From contig BCRI01000043.1 of assembly GCA_001552515.1 (NCBI GenBank), positions 1-52,953 on the forward strand: a DNA stretch of 52,953 nucleotides. Direction: 5' to 3'. The position numbers were made by a program, and so were the translations under genes. This document shows, piece by piece, positions 8,205-17,230 of the stretch. Positions within the stretch are counted from its first letter, which is position 1, and every line of letters starts with the position of its first letter. This DNA is from Sphaerimonospora mesophila NBRC 14179 = JCM 3151 (GTDB lineage Bacteria; Actinomycetota; Actinomycetes; Streptosporangiales; Streptosporangiaceae). Under the pieces are notes generated by a model. The model saw only the letters and a program-made list of their open reading frames with translations. It was not told where the DNA came from and did no database searches.

Positions 8205-8331
8205 GGGAGTACCTTACCGGGGGTCTCGGAGATCGAACACCGATCTCACTATCCGGACATAATGCCCGATCGCGGACGCGATCTCCCCGGGCCACGGCCG
8301 CTACCGCCGTGACCTCCGGGCGCTCCGTGCT

Positions 8332-8442
8332 TCAGCGCGCCGGCAGGCCGCCGTTGTCCCGGCGGTCGAGCGCGGTCTGCAGCGCGGTGGTGGCCTCGTC
8401 TTCGGTGTCCTCAGGACTGTTCCAGGGATACATCTCGTACAT
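8332..8442 (-). CDS. Acidic microprotein, 36 aa
   Basis: ATG at 8442-8440 (an in-frame ATG at 8454 would add four residues), TGA at 8334-8332. It begins MYEMYPWNSPEDTEDEA and continues with TALQTALDRRDNGG. By hand count 31 of 35 internal codons end in G/C, so the frame looks genuinely coding. The N-terminal half is acidic with aromatic residues; the second half could form an amphipathic helix ending in DRRDNGG. No clear ribosome-binding site is visible. It lies between leuB and serA on the same strand. I do not recognise a characterised family. Confidence 0.6.
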   Translation of the reverse strand: MYEMYPWNSPEDTEDEATTALQTALDRRDNGGLPAR

Positions 8443-8808
8443 GACGGATCTCATTCGCGAAGAAGGACTGGAAAAGAAAGAACAGATCCGGTCGCGGATC
8501 CCGGATTGCCGGCTCCGACTCTGCGCGGGTCACGCGCTCTCGGTCTGAGGAACCGACGGCCGGCGGCGCACAACGCCGCACACCGCGGCGGGCCGGCCCA
8601 CCCTGATCAGGCCCCGCCGCGGCAGGTAATGAGTACGAGTACCTGGCGCGTCATACCGCTTCAGGTTACCGCAGAATCTTGTAGGACGACCTAGTATCTC
8701 ATTATTCGAGACAAAAAGAGGCCCGTACGGCGGGGACACCGCCGTACAGGCCGAGACGACGAGGGCGAACCGGATCCGCCGGTCCGCGTATCCCCCCTCG
8801 GGGGCCGC
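8443..8808. other. Intergenic region serA to microprotein
   Basis: About 365 bp with no recognised gene apart from the serA terminator (8711-8752). It holds an imperfect palindrome around CAGGTA / AGTACCTG (about 8625-8645). It presumably contains the microprotein's promoter, but I cannot point to -35/-10 hexamers with confidence. Confidence 0.5.
8711..8752 (-). terminator. serA intrinsic terminator
   Basis: A long stem (about 14 bp, GGCCTGTACGGCGG type on the minus strand) followed by TCTTTTTG, about 57 bp downstream of the serA stop. Confidence 0.88.
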
Positions 8809-10398
8809 TCAGTCCTCCAGGTCGACCGTGCGGCCGCTGTCGGCGCCGATCTCACCGGCGATCTGCTCGACGACGTCGGACGGGATCGCCGAGTCGACGG
8901 TGAGCGCGATCAGCGCCCGGCCGCCCTTGACGTCACGCGACACCTGCATGGAGGCGATGTTGATCCCGTGCTCGCCGAGCAGGCGCCCGACGACGCCGAC
9001 GATGCCGGGCCGGTCGGCGTACGTGAAGAAGGCCAGGTGATCGGTCGGCTCGATCTCCATGGCGAAGCCGTTCACCTCGACGATCTTCGTGATCTGCCGG
9101 GGCCCGGACAGCGTGCCGGAGACCGAGACCGTACGGCCGTCGGCCAGCACCCCGCGCACGGTGACGACGTTGCGCCAGTCGGGGCTCTCGGAGCTGGTGA
9201 CCAGTTCGACCACGGTGCCGCGGTCCTGGGCGAGCAGCGGGGCGTTGACGTAGGTCACCGCGTCCTCGACCACGTCGGTGAAGACGCCCTTGAGCGCGGC
9301 GAGCTCCAGCACCCGCACGTCCTGGGAGGCGATCTCACCGCGGATCTCGACGTCGAGGCGGGTGGCCACCTCGCCGGCGAGCGCGGTGAAGATGCGGCCG
9401 AGCTTCTCGGTGAGCGGCAGGCCCGGCTTGACGTCCTCGGCGACCGCGCCGCCCTGGACGTTCACCGCGTCCGGCACGAACTCGCCGGCCAGCGCGAGCT
9501 TGACGCTGCGGGCGACCTGGGTGCCGGCCTTCTCCTGCGCCTCGTGGGTGGAGGCGCCGAGGTGCGGCGTGACCACGACCTGGTCGAACTCGAACAGGGG
9601 GCTGTCGGTGCACGGCTCCTTGGCGAACACGTCGATCGCGGCCCCGCCCACACGGCCCTCCTTGAGGGCGGAGTAGAGCGCGTTCTCGTCGATGATGCCG
9701 CCGCGGGCGACGTTGATCAGACGGACGGTCGGCTTGACCATGTGCAACTCACGGTCGCCGATCAGGCCGATCGTCTCCTTCGACTTGGGCAGGTGGACCG
9801 TGATGAAGTCCGCCTGCGCCAGGACCTCCTCCAGCGACAGCAGCCGTACGCCCATCTGGGCGGCCCGGGCCGGCTGAAGATAGGGGTCGTAGGCGACGAT
9901 CTCGACGCCGAACGGCTGCAGGCGCTGGGCCACGAGCTGGCCGATCTTGCCGAGGCCCAGGATGCCGACGACCTTGCCGTCGAGCTCGATGCCGGTGTAC
10001 TTGGACCGCTTCCACTCGCCGTTCTTGAGCGCGGTGTGCGCCTGGGCCACGTTGCGCGCCCCGGCGAGGATCAGCGCGACGGTGTGCTCGGCCGCACTGG
10101 TGATGTTGGAGGTCGGCGCGTTGACGACCATGACACCGGCCTTGGTGGCCGCCTCGACGTCGACGTTGTCGAGGCCGACGCCTGCGCGGGCGACGACACG
10201 AAGCCTGGGCGCGTTCGCGATGGCCTCGGCGTCCACCTGGGTGGCGCTGCGGACGATCAGGGCGTCCACTTCGGCGAGAGCAGGCAGGAGCTGCGAGCGG
10301 TCCGCTCCGTCGGTGTGACGGACCTCGAAGTCCGCGCCGAGCACGGCGAGACCCGCGTCGGAAAGCTCCTCTGCGACAAGAACGACGGGCTTGTTCAC
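8809..10398 (-). CDS. serA: D-3-phosphoglycerate dehydrogenase (type with ACT domain)
   Basis: A 529-residue protein. The substrate/NAD domains (about 1-315) carry VVARAGVGLDNVD, the Rossmann motif GILGLGKIGQLVAQRL, INVARGGIIDENAL and TPHLGASTHEAQ. An intervening domain (about 320-455) and a C-terminal ACT domain (FFTYADRPGIVGVVGRLLGEHGINIASMQVSR) follow, the layout of long actinobacterial SerA with serine feedback. It makes 3-phosphohydroxypyruvate from 3-phosphoglycerate, the first step to serine. GTG 10398 is preferred over an upstream frame extension because GAAGGA lies about 7 nt before it. It is divergent from an SseB-like gene. Confidence 0.94.
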   Translation of the reverse strand: MNKPVVLVAEELSDAGLAVLGADFEVRHTDGADRSQLLPALAEVDALIVRSATQVDAEAIANAPRLRVVARAGVGLDNVDVEAATKAGVMVVNAPTSNITSAAEHTVALILAGARNVAQAHTALKNGEWKRSKYTGIELDGKVVGILGLGKIGQLVAQRLQPFGVEIVAYDPYLQPARAAQMGVRLLSLEEVLAQADFITVHLPKSKETIGLIGDRELHMVKPTVRLINVARGGIIDENALYSALKEGRVGGAAIDVFAKEPCTDSPLFEFDQVVVTPHLGASTHEAQEKAGTQVARSVKLALAGEFVPDAVNVQGGAVAEDVKPGLPLTEKLGRIFTALAGEVATRLDVEIRGEIASQDVRVLELAALKGVFTDVVEDAVTYVNAPLLAQDRGTVVELVTSSESPDWRNVVTVRGVLADGRTVSVSGTLSGPRQITKIVEVNGFAMEIEPTDHLAFFTYADRPGIVGVVGRLLGEHGINIASMQVSRDVKGGRALIALTVDSAIPSDVVEQIAGEIGADSGRTVDLED

Positions 10399-10687
10399 TG
10401 GTGAGTCCTTCGAAAAGTTCGAGAAGTGCGACAGCACGGACAGTCGTCGAGTCTATCCGGGCTTGTGAAAGCTCTCACGAGCGATCCGACATCCGAGACG
10501 GCCACCGGGTGTCCCGGATCTGTTGAGGCTCTTGAGACTCATGTGGAAGCGGAGCGTGATGACCCCATGGCACTCCGCGATTATTTGGATCGGTCCAATT
10601 CGCCCGGGCAGCCATCTCAGGTATTGATAGCACCCAATCTTCGCGATTAGCCTGATTCGCTATGGTTCACCCCCTATTGTTCGGCCT

Positions 10688-11632
10688 ATGAGCATCGGGA
10701 ACCCCTCTCTGGGTGACGTTCTCGCGCGGCACGGCAGCGCTCAGCAGTTGCTGTCCGCCCTAGCCGAGCGGGGCATCCTGGTGGCCGTCCGCCCCGACCG
10801 CTCCGTGGTGCTCGGCACAACGCAGAACGGTGATCGCGTCCTGCTCGGCTACACGACGCCGGCGACCTACGCCCGGCACCGTGGCAGCCATACGCTGTCG
10901 GCCTGCGACGCCGACACCATCCTCGACATCCAGCAGGTCACCGGCGTCCGAGACATCGTCATCGACGCCGCAGGGCCGGCGGCCGCCGCCGTACCCATCG
11001 ACGACCTGCGCCGCTACCTCCAGTCAAGCCGGACCGGCCCCACTCCGGCGGTCTCGGCGATGCGCTCGGCCGCCGCCCCGACGGCGTACGCCACCGGGGC
11101 CATGGCCACGGTGACCCGCTCGCAGGTGACACACGCCGCTCCCCCGGCGGCCTCCGCCGGTCCACCGCTCACCCCTCCGCTCGCCGCCCCGACGGCGTCG
11201 GCCCCTGCCCGGGAGCGGGCTCCGGCCGCTTCCGGTTCCATCCCGCCCGCCTGGGTCCCGGCGCCCCGCCAGCACCTGTCCGGTGCCATGCAGGTCGTCG
11301 ACCCCGGCTATCGCAGGACGAACCATCCGATCCTGCCCGCCCTCCGGGTGGCGGTCTCCGAGCTGCTCCGCGACTACCCGCACGTGCACCACGTATGGAT
11401 CTCCGAGGCCCGGACGGTCTCCGGATCATGGGGGCTGATGCTGCTCGTCAGGGTGAACACGGAGACCGGCGAGGAGATCGTGAGGGACGTGCACCGCCGG
11501 GTCCGCGCCCGGCTGCCGCAGCTGGCGGCCAGCGGGGCTCCGGTGCTCATGGCGCGGGTCACCGACGCGCACACGGAACGCCGGATGATCGAGATCGGCG
11601 CCCACGTCGTCTGCCCGGACGTCAGAGGCTGA
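10688..11632 (+). CDS. SseB-family protein with Pro/Ala-rich linker
   Basis: A 314-residue cytoplasmic protein. The N-terminal part (about 1-115: LGDVLARHGSAQQLLSALAE, VVLGTTQNGDRVLLGYTTPATYARH, IVIDAAGPAAAAVP) resembles the SseB N-terminal domain. Residues about 120-200 are a low-complexity Ala/Pro/Ser linker, and about 210-314 (HPILPALRVAVSELLRDYP, VWISEARTVSGSWGLMLLV) resemble the SseB C-terminal domain. SseB was named for enhanced serine sensitivity in Escherichia coli, which makes its position divergent from serA notable, although its molecular role is unclear. There is no signal peptide. The family call is moderate. Confidence 0.68.
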   Translation: MSIGNPSLGDVLARHGSAQQLLSALAERGILVAVRPDRSVVLGTTQNGDRVLLGYTTPATYARHRGSHTLSACDADTILDIQQVTGVRDIVIDAAGPAAAAVPIDDLRRYLQSSRTGPTPAVSAMRSAAAPTAYATGAMATVTRSQVTHAAPPAASAGPPLTPPLAAPTASAPARERAPAASGSIPPAWVPAPRQHLSGAMQVVDPGYRRTNHPILPALRVAVSELLRDYPHVHHVWISEARTVSGSWGLMLLVRVNTETGEEIVRDVHRRVRARLPQLAASGAPVLMARVTDAHTERRMIEIGAHVVCPDVRG

Positions 11633-11840
11633 CCTTCCGGGGAGGGCCCGGGGGTTCCGCCCGCGCCCTCCCCTCCCGGTCTTCACGGCGACTCGTACCG
11701 TTCGATGGGGTCCGCGGCGTGCTCGGTGTGTTCTGTGCGTTTGCACGGGAGGCGCGTGGCATGTACGCGCTTGAACGGTCGGACCGAAATGTCGGAGCGA
11801 AGATCTTCCTGTCGAATGCCCGCTGGGCTTGAATATCGGC

Positions 11841-13268
11841 ATGGTCTCCTCGGCCGCGACGCCACCCCCCGTGACCGTCTCACGCGGCGTGCGCCTCGGA
11901 TATGCCGTCGGCTCGTTCTGCACGGCCAACTTCTCGACCATCCCCGGCCTCCTGCTGCTCTACTACATGACGAACGTGCTGGCGGTGCCCGCCGTGCTCG
12001 CCGGCGTCGTGCTGTTCCTGCCGAAGGCGTGGGATCTGCTCGTCAACCCCCTGGTCGGCCAGTGGTCCGACCGCACCTCCTCGCGCTGGGGACCGCGCCG
12101 GCCATGGCTGCTGGCCGGGGCCGCCGTGCTCCCGGCGTCCTTCGCCGCGATGTTCAGCGGGCCGCCGCTCACCGGCGTCCCCGCCGCCGTCTTCGTGGGC
12201 GTCGCGTTCCTGTTCGCGTCGACCGGATACGCCCTCTACGAGGTTCCGTACAAGGCGATGCCGGCCGAGATGAGCGCCGACTATCACGAGCGGACCTCGC
12301 TGCTGCAGTGGCGCATGATCTTCGTCGCGGCGTCGGTCGCGCTCAGCGGGGTCGTCGCGCCGGTGCTCGCCGGCCATTCCGCCGACGGCTACCGCCTGAT
12401 GGGCGTCACGTTCGCGGCGATCCTGCTCGCCGCCATGATCGGGTCGTTCGTCGGCACGGCTCGCGCCCCCTTCATCGGGCGGCAGCGGTCGGAGGGGACC
12501 CTGCGGTCGCAGCTCTCCGCCGCCAGGGCGAGCAGGCCGTTCCTGTGGCTGCTCGGCCTCAGCTCGGCCCAGAACCTCGCGGCGGGGGTCATGCTCGCCG
12601 GAGCCCCCTACTTCGCCGCCTACGTCCTGCACGACACCGCCGCCACGAGCACGCTCTTCGCCGCACTCGTCGGGCCGATGCTGGTCACGATGCCGCTGTG
12701 GGTGCGGCTGGCCCGCAGGCTCGACAAGCGGGGCGCGATGGTCCTGGCCGGATCGCTGTTCATGATCGGCGCCGCGCTGCTCGGCGCCTCCCCGGTGCTC
12801 GGGTCGCTCTACGCGCATCTCGCCGTCGTGTCTGTCGGATTCGGCTACGCGGGCCTGCAACTGCTGCAGTTCTCCATGCTCGCCGACGTGATCGCCTACG
12901 ACAGCGAGGTCAGCTGCGAGCGCCGCGGAGGCGTCTTCACCGGACTGTGGACGGCGATCGAGAACGCGGTATCCGCGCTGGGCGCCACCGTCTACGGCGC
13001 CGTGCTCGCCGTCGGCGGCTTCATCTCCTCCGATCCGGAGACTCCGGTGACGCAGCCGGGCAGCGCGCACACGGCGGTCCTCATCGGCGTGACCCTCGTG
13101 CCCGCCCTGATGTCGCTGGCCGCCGTACTGATGACGCTGAGGTACGACCTCACCGCCGACCGTATCGCCACGGACCGTATCGCCGCAGACCGGCGCACCA
13201 CCGACCGGCTCGCCGCTCCGGCAGGCGATGACACGGCGGGCGACGCCGCCGGGGGCACCCCCGCCTGA
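11841..13268 (+). CDS. MFS sugar:cation symporter (GPH type)
   Basis: About 475 residues with 12 predicted membrane helices. The N-terminal GYAVGSFCTANFSTIPGLLLLYYMTNVL and the loop-2 motif KAWDLLVNPLVGQWSDRTSSRWGPRRPWLL are characteristic of the glycoside-pentoside-hexuronide:cation symporter group. YALYEVPYKAMPAEMSADYHERTSLLQWR is the other conserved GPH stretch. The likely role is uptake of an unknown sugar or sugar acid with H+ or Na+. The ATG at 11841 is chosen; an in-frame TTG lies 12 nt earlier and neither has a good ribosome-binding site. The cytoplasmic tail carries short DRIA(T/A)-like repeats (about 13156-13215). Confidence 0.85.
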   Translation: MVSSAATPPPVTVSRGVRLGYAVGSFCTANFSTIPGLLLLYYMTNVLAVPAVLAGVVLFLPKAWDLLVNPLVGQWSDRTSSRWGPRRPWLLAGAAVLPASFAAMFSGPPLTGVPAAVFVGVAFLFASTGYALYEVPYKAMPAEMSADYHERTSLLQWRMIFVAASVALSGVVAPVLAGHSADGYRLMGVTFAAILLAAMIGSFVGTARAPFIGRQRSEGTLRSQLSAARASRPFLWLLGLSSAQNLAAGVMLAGAPYFAAYVLHDTAATSTLFAALVGPMLVTMPLWVRLARRLDKRGAMVLAGSLFMIGAALLGASPVLGSLYAHLAVVSVGFGYAGLQLLQFSMLADVIAYDSEVSCERRGGVFTGLWTAIENAVSALGATVYGAVLAVGGFISSDPETPVTQPGSAHTAVLIGVTLVPALMSLAAVLMTLRYDLTADRIATDRIAADRRTTDRLAAPAGDDTAGDAAGGTPA

Positions 13269-13546
13269 TCATCTCCTGACCTCGGAACCGTTACCAGGGG
13301 TGCCGGAGTGGTGGCTGAGCGAGTTTGGAACGTTGGTATTTTCCTGACTTCTGTGAATTTTTCGGACATGAGGGGTTGTGGCCACCATAATGCGGTTCTC
13401 AACCAGCCCCTTCGGGCCGTGTCTCCCTCGCCCCCGTGAGGACGCGGCCCAGGGGGTGTCACGCGGATCTCGCCTTGAAGAGCAGCACCCGCGACGGCGG
13501 CGAGATCCCGTGGCCGGACCTATCCCCTCACCTGGAGGACAAGATC

Positions 13547-14422
13547 GTGAACAGAGCGCTCGGAGCGGCCCTGTGCCTCGGGAGCCTCACGGTGGTCGGC
13601 CTGCCCGCCGGCACGGCCCAGGCGACGACCGACAACCTGGGCTGCCGGGTCGCCGCCGCCAAGCCGTACGTCACGGAAGGCGGGAAGATCCGCGCGAACG
13701 GTTACCGGATCGGGTGCAGCGGCCCCGCGAAGCTGCGGGTCCGCATCTGGAAGGCCGTGCCGGGCCCGGACCGCGTGGTGAAGAGCGGAGCCAGGGCCGT
13801 CGAGAGCGGGCGCCTCGCGCTGGCCGTGCGCTGCGCGAACGGCGTGTTCTACACGACCGTCACCGACTATCGCGGCCACACGTCGCGGTCCAAGGCCACC
13901 CGGGTGAAGTGCGGCTCGAGGCCGACCGGCGGAAACGGCGGGCCCTCGACAGGGGGCTCCTCCACCGGGGGCTCCTCCACCGGAGGCTCCTCCACCGGCG
14001 GCTCGACGGGCGGCGGTTCGACGACGGGGTCGGGCACCGTCGGCACCGAGTTGGAGAACGAGGTCGTACGCCTCACCAACGCCGAGCGGGCCAAGGTCGG
14101 CTGCGCCCCGCTCAAGCACGACGCCAAGCTGCATGCGGCGGCCTACGCCCACACGGCCGACATGTCCGCCAGGAACTACTTCAGCCACACCTCGAAGGAC
14201 GGACGTTCCTTCGCCGACCGCATCAAGGCGGCCGGATACTCCTACCGCGCGATCGCCGAGAACATCGCCAAGGGCTACCAGACCGCCGAAGCCGTGGTGC
14301 AGGGGTGGATGAACAGCCCCGGCCACCGCACCAACATGCTCAACTGCGACTACACCGACATCGGCGTGGGCTATGTCAAGGCCGGCGGCCCGTACTGGAC
14401 CCAGGACTTCGGCAGGCAGTGA
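13547..14422 (+). CDS. Secreted CAP/SCP-domain protein
   Basis: 291 residues. The GTG at 13547 is supported by GGAGG 8 nt upstream; the open frame extends further but without that support. A signal peptide (ALGAALCLGSLTVVGLPAGTAQA) is followed by a small Cys-containing beta domain (about 25-125), a flexible linker of GGSST repeats, and a CAP domain (about 165-291). CAP markers are LTNAERAKVGCAPLKHDAKL, HTADMSARNYFSHTSKDG, AENIAKGY, VVQGWMNSPGHRTNML and DIGVGY. The two His and the Glu of the CAP cavity are present. Extracellular role unknown. Repeat array 2 starts 20 bp after the stop. Confidence 0.87.
   Translation: MNRALGAALCLGSLTVVGLPAGTAQATTDNLGCRVAAAKPYVTEGGKIRANGYRIGCSGPAKLRVRIWKAVPGPDRVVKSGARAVESGRLALAVRCANGVFYTTVTDYRGHTSRSKATRVKCGSRPTGGNGGPSTGGSSTGGSSTGGSSTGGSTGGGSTTGSGTVGTELENEVVRLTNAERAKVGCAPLKHDAKLHAAAYAHTADMSARNYFSHTSKDGRSFADRIKAAGYSYRAIAENIAKGYQTAEAVVQGWMNSPGHRTNMLNCDYTDIGVGYVKAGGPYWTQDFGRQ
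13946..14010 (+). repeat. 15-bp in-frame tandem repeat (GGSST linker)
   Basis: About four near-identical 15-bp units encoding Gly-Gly-Ser-Ser-Thr form the linker between the two domains of the CAP protein, followed by looser GGSTGGGST copies. Confidence 0.85.
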
Positions 14423-14441
14423 CCCCCACCACCACCCCGGC

Positions 14442-14683
14442 GTGATCTTGCGAATTCTCGCGGCATCCGACCCTGACCTGCACAGATCAACCTCGTGATC
14501 TTGCAGTTTTTCGCAGGCAAATCCTCTGACGTGCGCTTATATGCCGGCTGATCTTGCGGTCGGCATGAAGTGCAAGATCACCGAAATCGTTTTGGCCGGT
14601 CAGTGGGGAATCCTGCGAGAAACTGCAAGATCACGAACGCGAAGTGGCTGTTCTCGGGCCTACGCGAGTTTTCGCAAGATCAC
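14442..14683. repeat. 53-bp-phased inverted repeat array 2
   Basis: The core GTGATCTTGC occurs at 14442, 14495 and 14548 (first base C in the last), and the inverse GCAAGATCAC at 14572, 14625 and 14674. Steps are 53, 53, then 53 and 49 bp on the right side. A degenerate seventh copy (GCAAGATCGC) lies at 14768 beyond the GGT-rich tract. Units share GCAGGTCA and CCTGCGAGAA blocks with arrays 1 and 3. It lies between the CAP and FHA genes, both on the plus strand. Confidence 0.9.
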
Positions 14684-14690
14684 GCCGGGG

Positions 14691-14744
14691 TGATGGTGGT
14701 GATGGTGGTGGTGATGATGGTGGTGGTGATGGTGGTGGTGGTTC
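14691..14744 (+). repeat. GGT/GAT trinucleotide-rich tract
   Basis: About 54 bp of GTGATG / GTGGTG repeats follow repeat array 2 on its right flank, mirrored by a short CCACCACCACC tract on the left flank (14424-14437). This is the counterpart of the G-rich flank of array 1. Confidence 0.85.
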
Positions 14745-14874
14745 GGGGTCGTGGCCTGACGGCTTCCGCAAGATCGCGGTACCGTGGGTGAGGCGGAAGC
14801 CGTGGGCTACTGGAATGAGGTGGAATGCAAGGGTCTGCTGGACACTCCGCCCGGCTGCGTCGGATACTCCAATC

Positions 14875-15408
14875 ATGAGCTCTCCCCCGGTTCGCGCCTC
14901 GGACGGGGACCGTGACCGCGCGCTCGACGAGCTCCGCAACCGCGCCGCCGAGGGCCGGCTGTCCATGGACACCTTCATCGGCCGGGTCGACATGGTGCTG
15001 CGCGCGCAGAGCCGCGGCGAGATCGACGAACTGGTCGCGGATCTCCCGCAGCGCGGGCGCTGGCGCAGGCGGATCACGGACGCCGTGGCCGCGGTGTCCG
15101 ACCTCAGCAATCGGATCGAGTCCGCCTGGCGACGTCCTCGCCTCCCGAGGTTGGCACTGCCCGCCGACGACCGTCTCCGGTATGTGGTGGGCCGTGGCCC
15201 GACCTGTGACCTGGTGCTGACGGATCTCACGGTCTCCCGGGTGCACGCCGAGCTGCGCCGCGAGGAAGGTTCGTGGCTGCTGGTCGATCTCGGCTCGATG
15301 AACGGCACCCGGCTGAACGGCTGGCGGCTGGTCGGGCCGGCCCGGGTGCGGGCGGGCGACGAGATCGCCTTCGGCGACTGCGCGTTCCTCGTGTCCGTCC
15401 CCGCCTGA
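14875..15408 (+). CDS. DUF1707-FHA domain protein
   Basis: 177 residues from the ATG at 14875. Residues about 8-62 (VRASDGDRDRALDELRNRAAEGRLSMDTF) match the DUF1707 domain common in actinomycetes. Residues about 100-177 form an FHA domain with VVGRGPTCDLVLTDLTVSRVHAELRR and LLVDLGSMNGTRLNG, containing the GR, SRVH and NG phosphothreonine-binding residues. It probably docks to a Thr-phosphorylated partner of a Ser/Thr kinase pathway. There is no membrane segment. The preceding open frame runs through repeat array 2 and is unlikely to be translated. It is convergent with ilvC. Confidence 0.87.
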   Translation: MSSPPVRASDGDRDRALDELRNRAAEGRLSMDTFIGRVDMVLRAQSRGEIDELVADLPQRGRWRRRITDAVAAVSDLSNRIESAWRRPRLPRLALPADDRLRYVVGRGPTCDLVLTDLTVSRVHAELRREEGSWLLVDLGSMNGTRLNGWRLVGPARVRAGDEIAFGDCAFLVSVPA

Positions 15409-15456
15409 GCACACCCCAACACTCACTGAGCACCCGTCGACGCCGTCGGTGCGACG

Positions 15457-15498
15457 GCCGTACGAAACGACGTCAGAGCCGTACGGAACGACGTCAGA
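15457..15498. repeat. 21-bp direct repeat
   Basis: Two adjacent copies of GCCGTACGAAACGACGTCAG-type sequence (20 of 21 identical) lie between the FHA and ilvC 3' ends, abutting the hairpin at 15494-15530. Confidence 0.8.
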
Positions 15499-15530
15499 GC
15501 GGCGCCGCCGAAGGGGCGACGCCGCTCTGA
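15494..15530. terminator. Hairpin between FHA gene and ilvC
   Basis: A perfect 11-bp inverted repeat (15494-15504 with 15520-15530) sits between two convergent genes, 31 bp after the ilvC stop. It has no T-run on either strand; it could end transcription from both sides with a factor. Confidence 0.55.
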
Positions 15531-15561
15531 CACGTCAACCGACCCGATCAGGCCGCTCCGA

Positions 15562-16659
<1,098 letters not shown>

Positions 16660-17184
16660 TCACGCGCTGCGGTCGAGCGCCCGGAGCGAGCGATCGGTGA
16701 TGGACCGGGCGCCGCGGCCGATGGCCACCATGCCCGACTGCACGAGCTCCTTGATGCCGTACGGCTCCAGGACCCGGACGAACGCCTTCAGTTTGTCACT
16801 TGTGCCGGTGACCTCGATGGTCACCGCGTCAGGGGCGACGTCGACGCACCGCGCCCGGAAGAGGTTGACCACCTCCAGGACGTGGGATCGGGTCTCGTCG
16901 TCGGTCCTGACCTTGACCAGCATCAGCTCGCGCTGCACCGATTGGGCGCTGTCGAGCTCCACGATCTTGATGACGTTGACCAGCTTGTTGAGCTGCTTGG
17001 TGACCTGCTCGAGTGGCAGGGCCTCAACGTTGACGACGATCGTCATGCGGGAGATGTCGCCGTGCTCTGTGGGCCCGACGGCCAGCGAGTCGATGTTGAA
17101 ACCGCGGCGGCTGAACAGCGCGGCGACCCGCGCGAGCACGCCCGGCTTGTTCTCGACCAGGACGGACAGCGTGTGAAGGCTCAT
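16660..17184 (-). CDS. ilvN: Acetolactate synthase small (regulatory) subunit
   Basis: 174 residues from the ATG at 17184, preceded by a purine-rich GGAGGGG site. The N-terminal ACT domain (HTLSVLVENKPGVLARVAALFSRRGFNIDSLAVG) is the valine-binding feedback domain, followed by NKLVNVIKIVEL and a second alpha/beta domain ending ITDRSLRALDR. It activates IlvB and confers end-product inhibition. A longer upstream reading frame exists but has no comparable start site. It lies 46 bp after ilvB. Confidence 0.94.
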   Translation of the reverse strand: MSLHTLSVLVENKPGVLARVAALFSRRGFNIDSLAVGPTEHGDISRMTIVVNVEALPLEQVTKQLNKLVNVIKIVELDSAQSVQRELMLVKVRTDDETRSHVLEVVNLFRARCVDVAPDAVTIEVTGTSDKLKAFVRVLEPYGIKELVQSGMVAIGRGARSITDRSLRALDRSA

Positions 17185-17230
17185 GCCGCCCCTCCCCTCC
17201 CATCGGCGCAGGTCCGGTTGCCCCGCTCGC

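Noticed and set aside
10580-10600. TTGGATCGGTCCAA-like palindrome as an operator
   Set aside because: Short arms and no match to an operator type I can name; could be chance.
10426-10650. Possible 74-aa gene between serA and the SseB-like gene
   Set aside because: No ribosome-binding site, no family resemblance, and the region overlaps the serA 5' region; more likely divergent promoter DNA.
13305-13345. tRNA-like stretch after the MFS gene (GGTGCCGGAGTGGTGGCTGA)
   Set aside because: It superficially resembles a Ser/Leu tRNA D-arm region, but no anticodon arm, T-loop or acceptor complement follows.
13269-13546. c-di-AMP (ydaO-type) riboswitch upstream of the CAP gene
   Set aside because: Such riboswitches often precede secreted cell-wall genes in actinomycetes and there is a GC-rich stem (about 13411-13453), but I could not find the conserved loop sequences.
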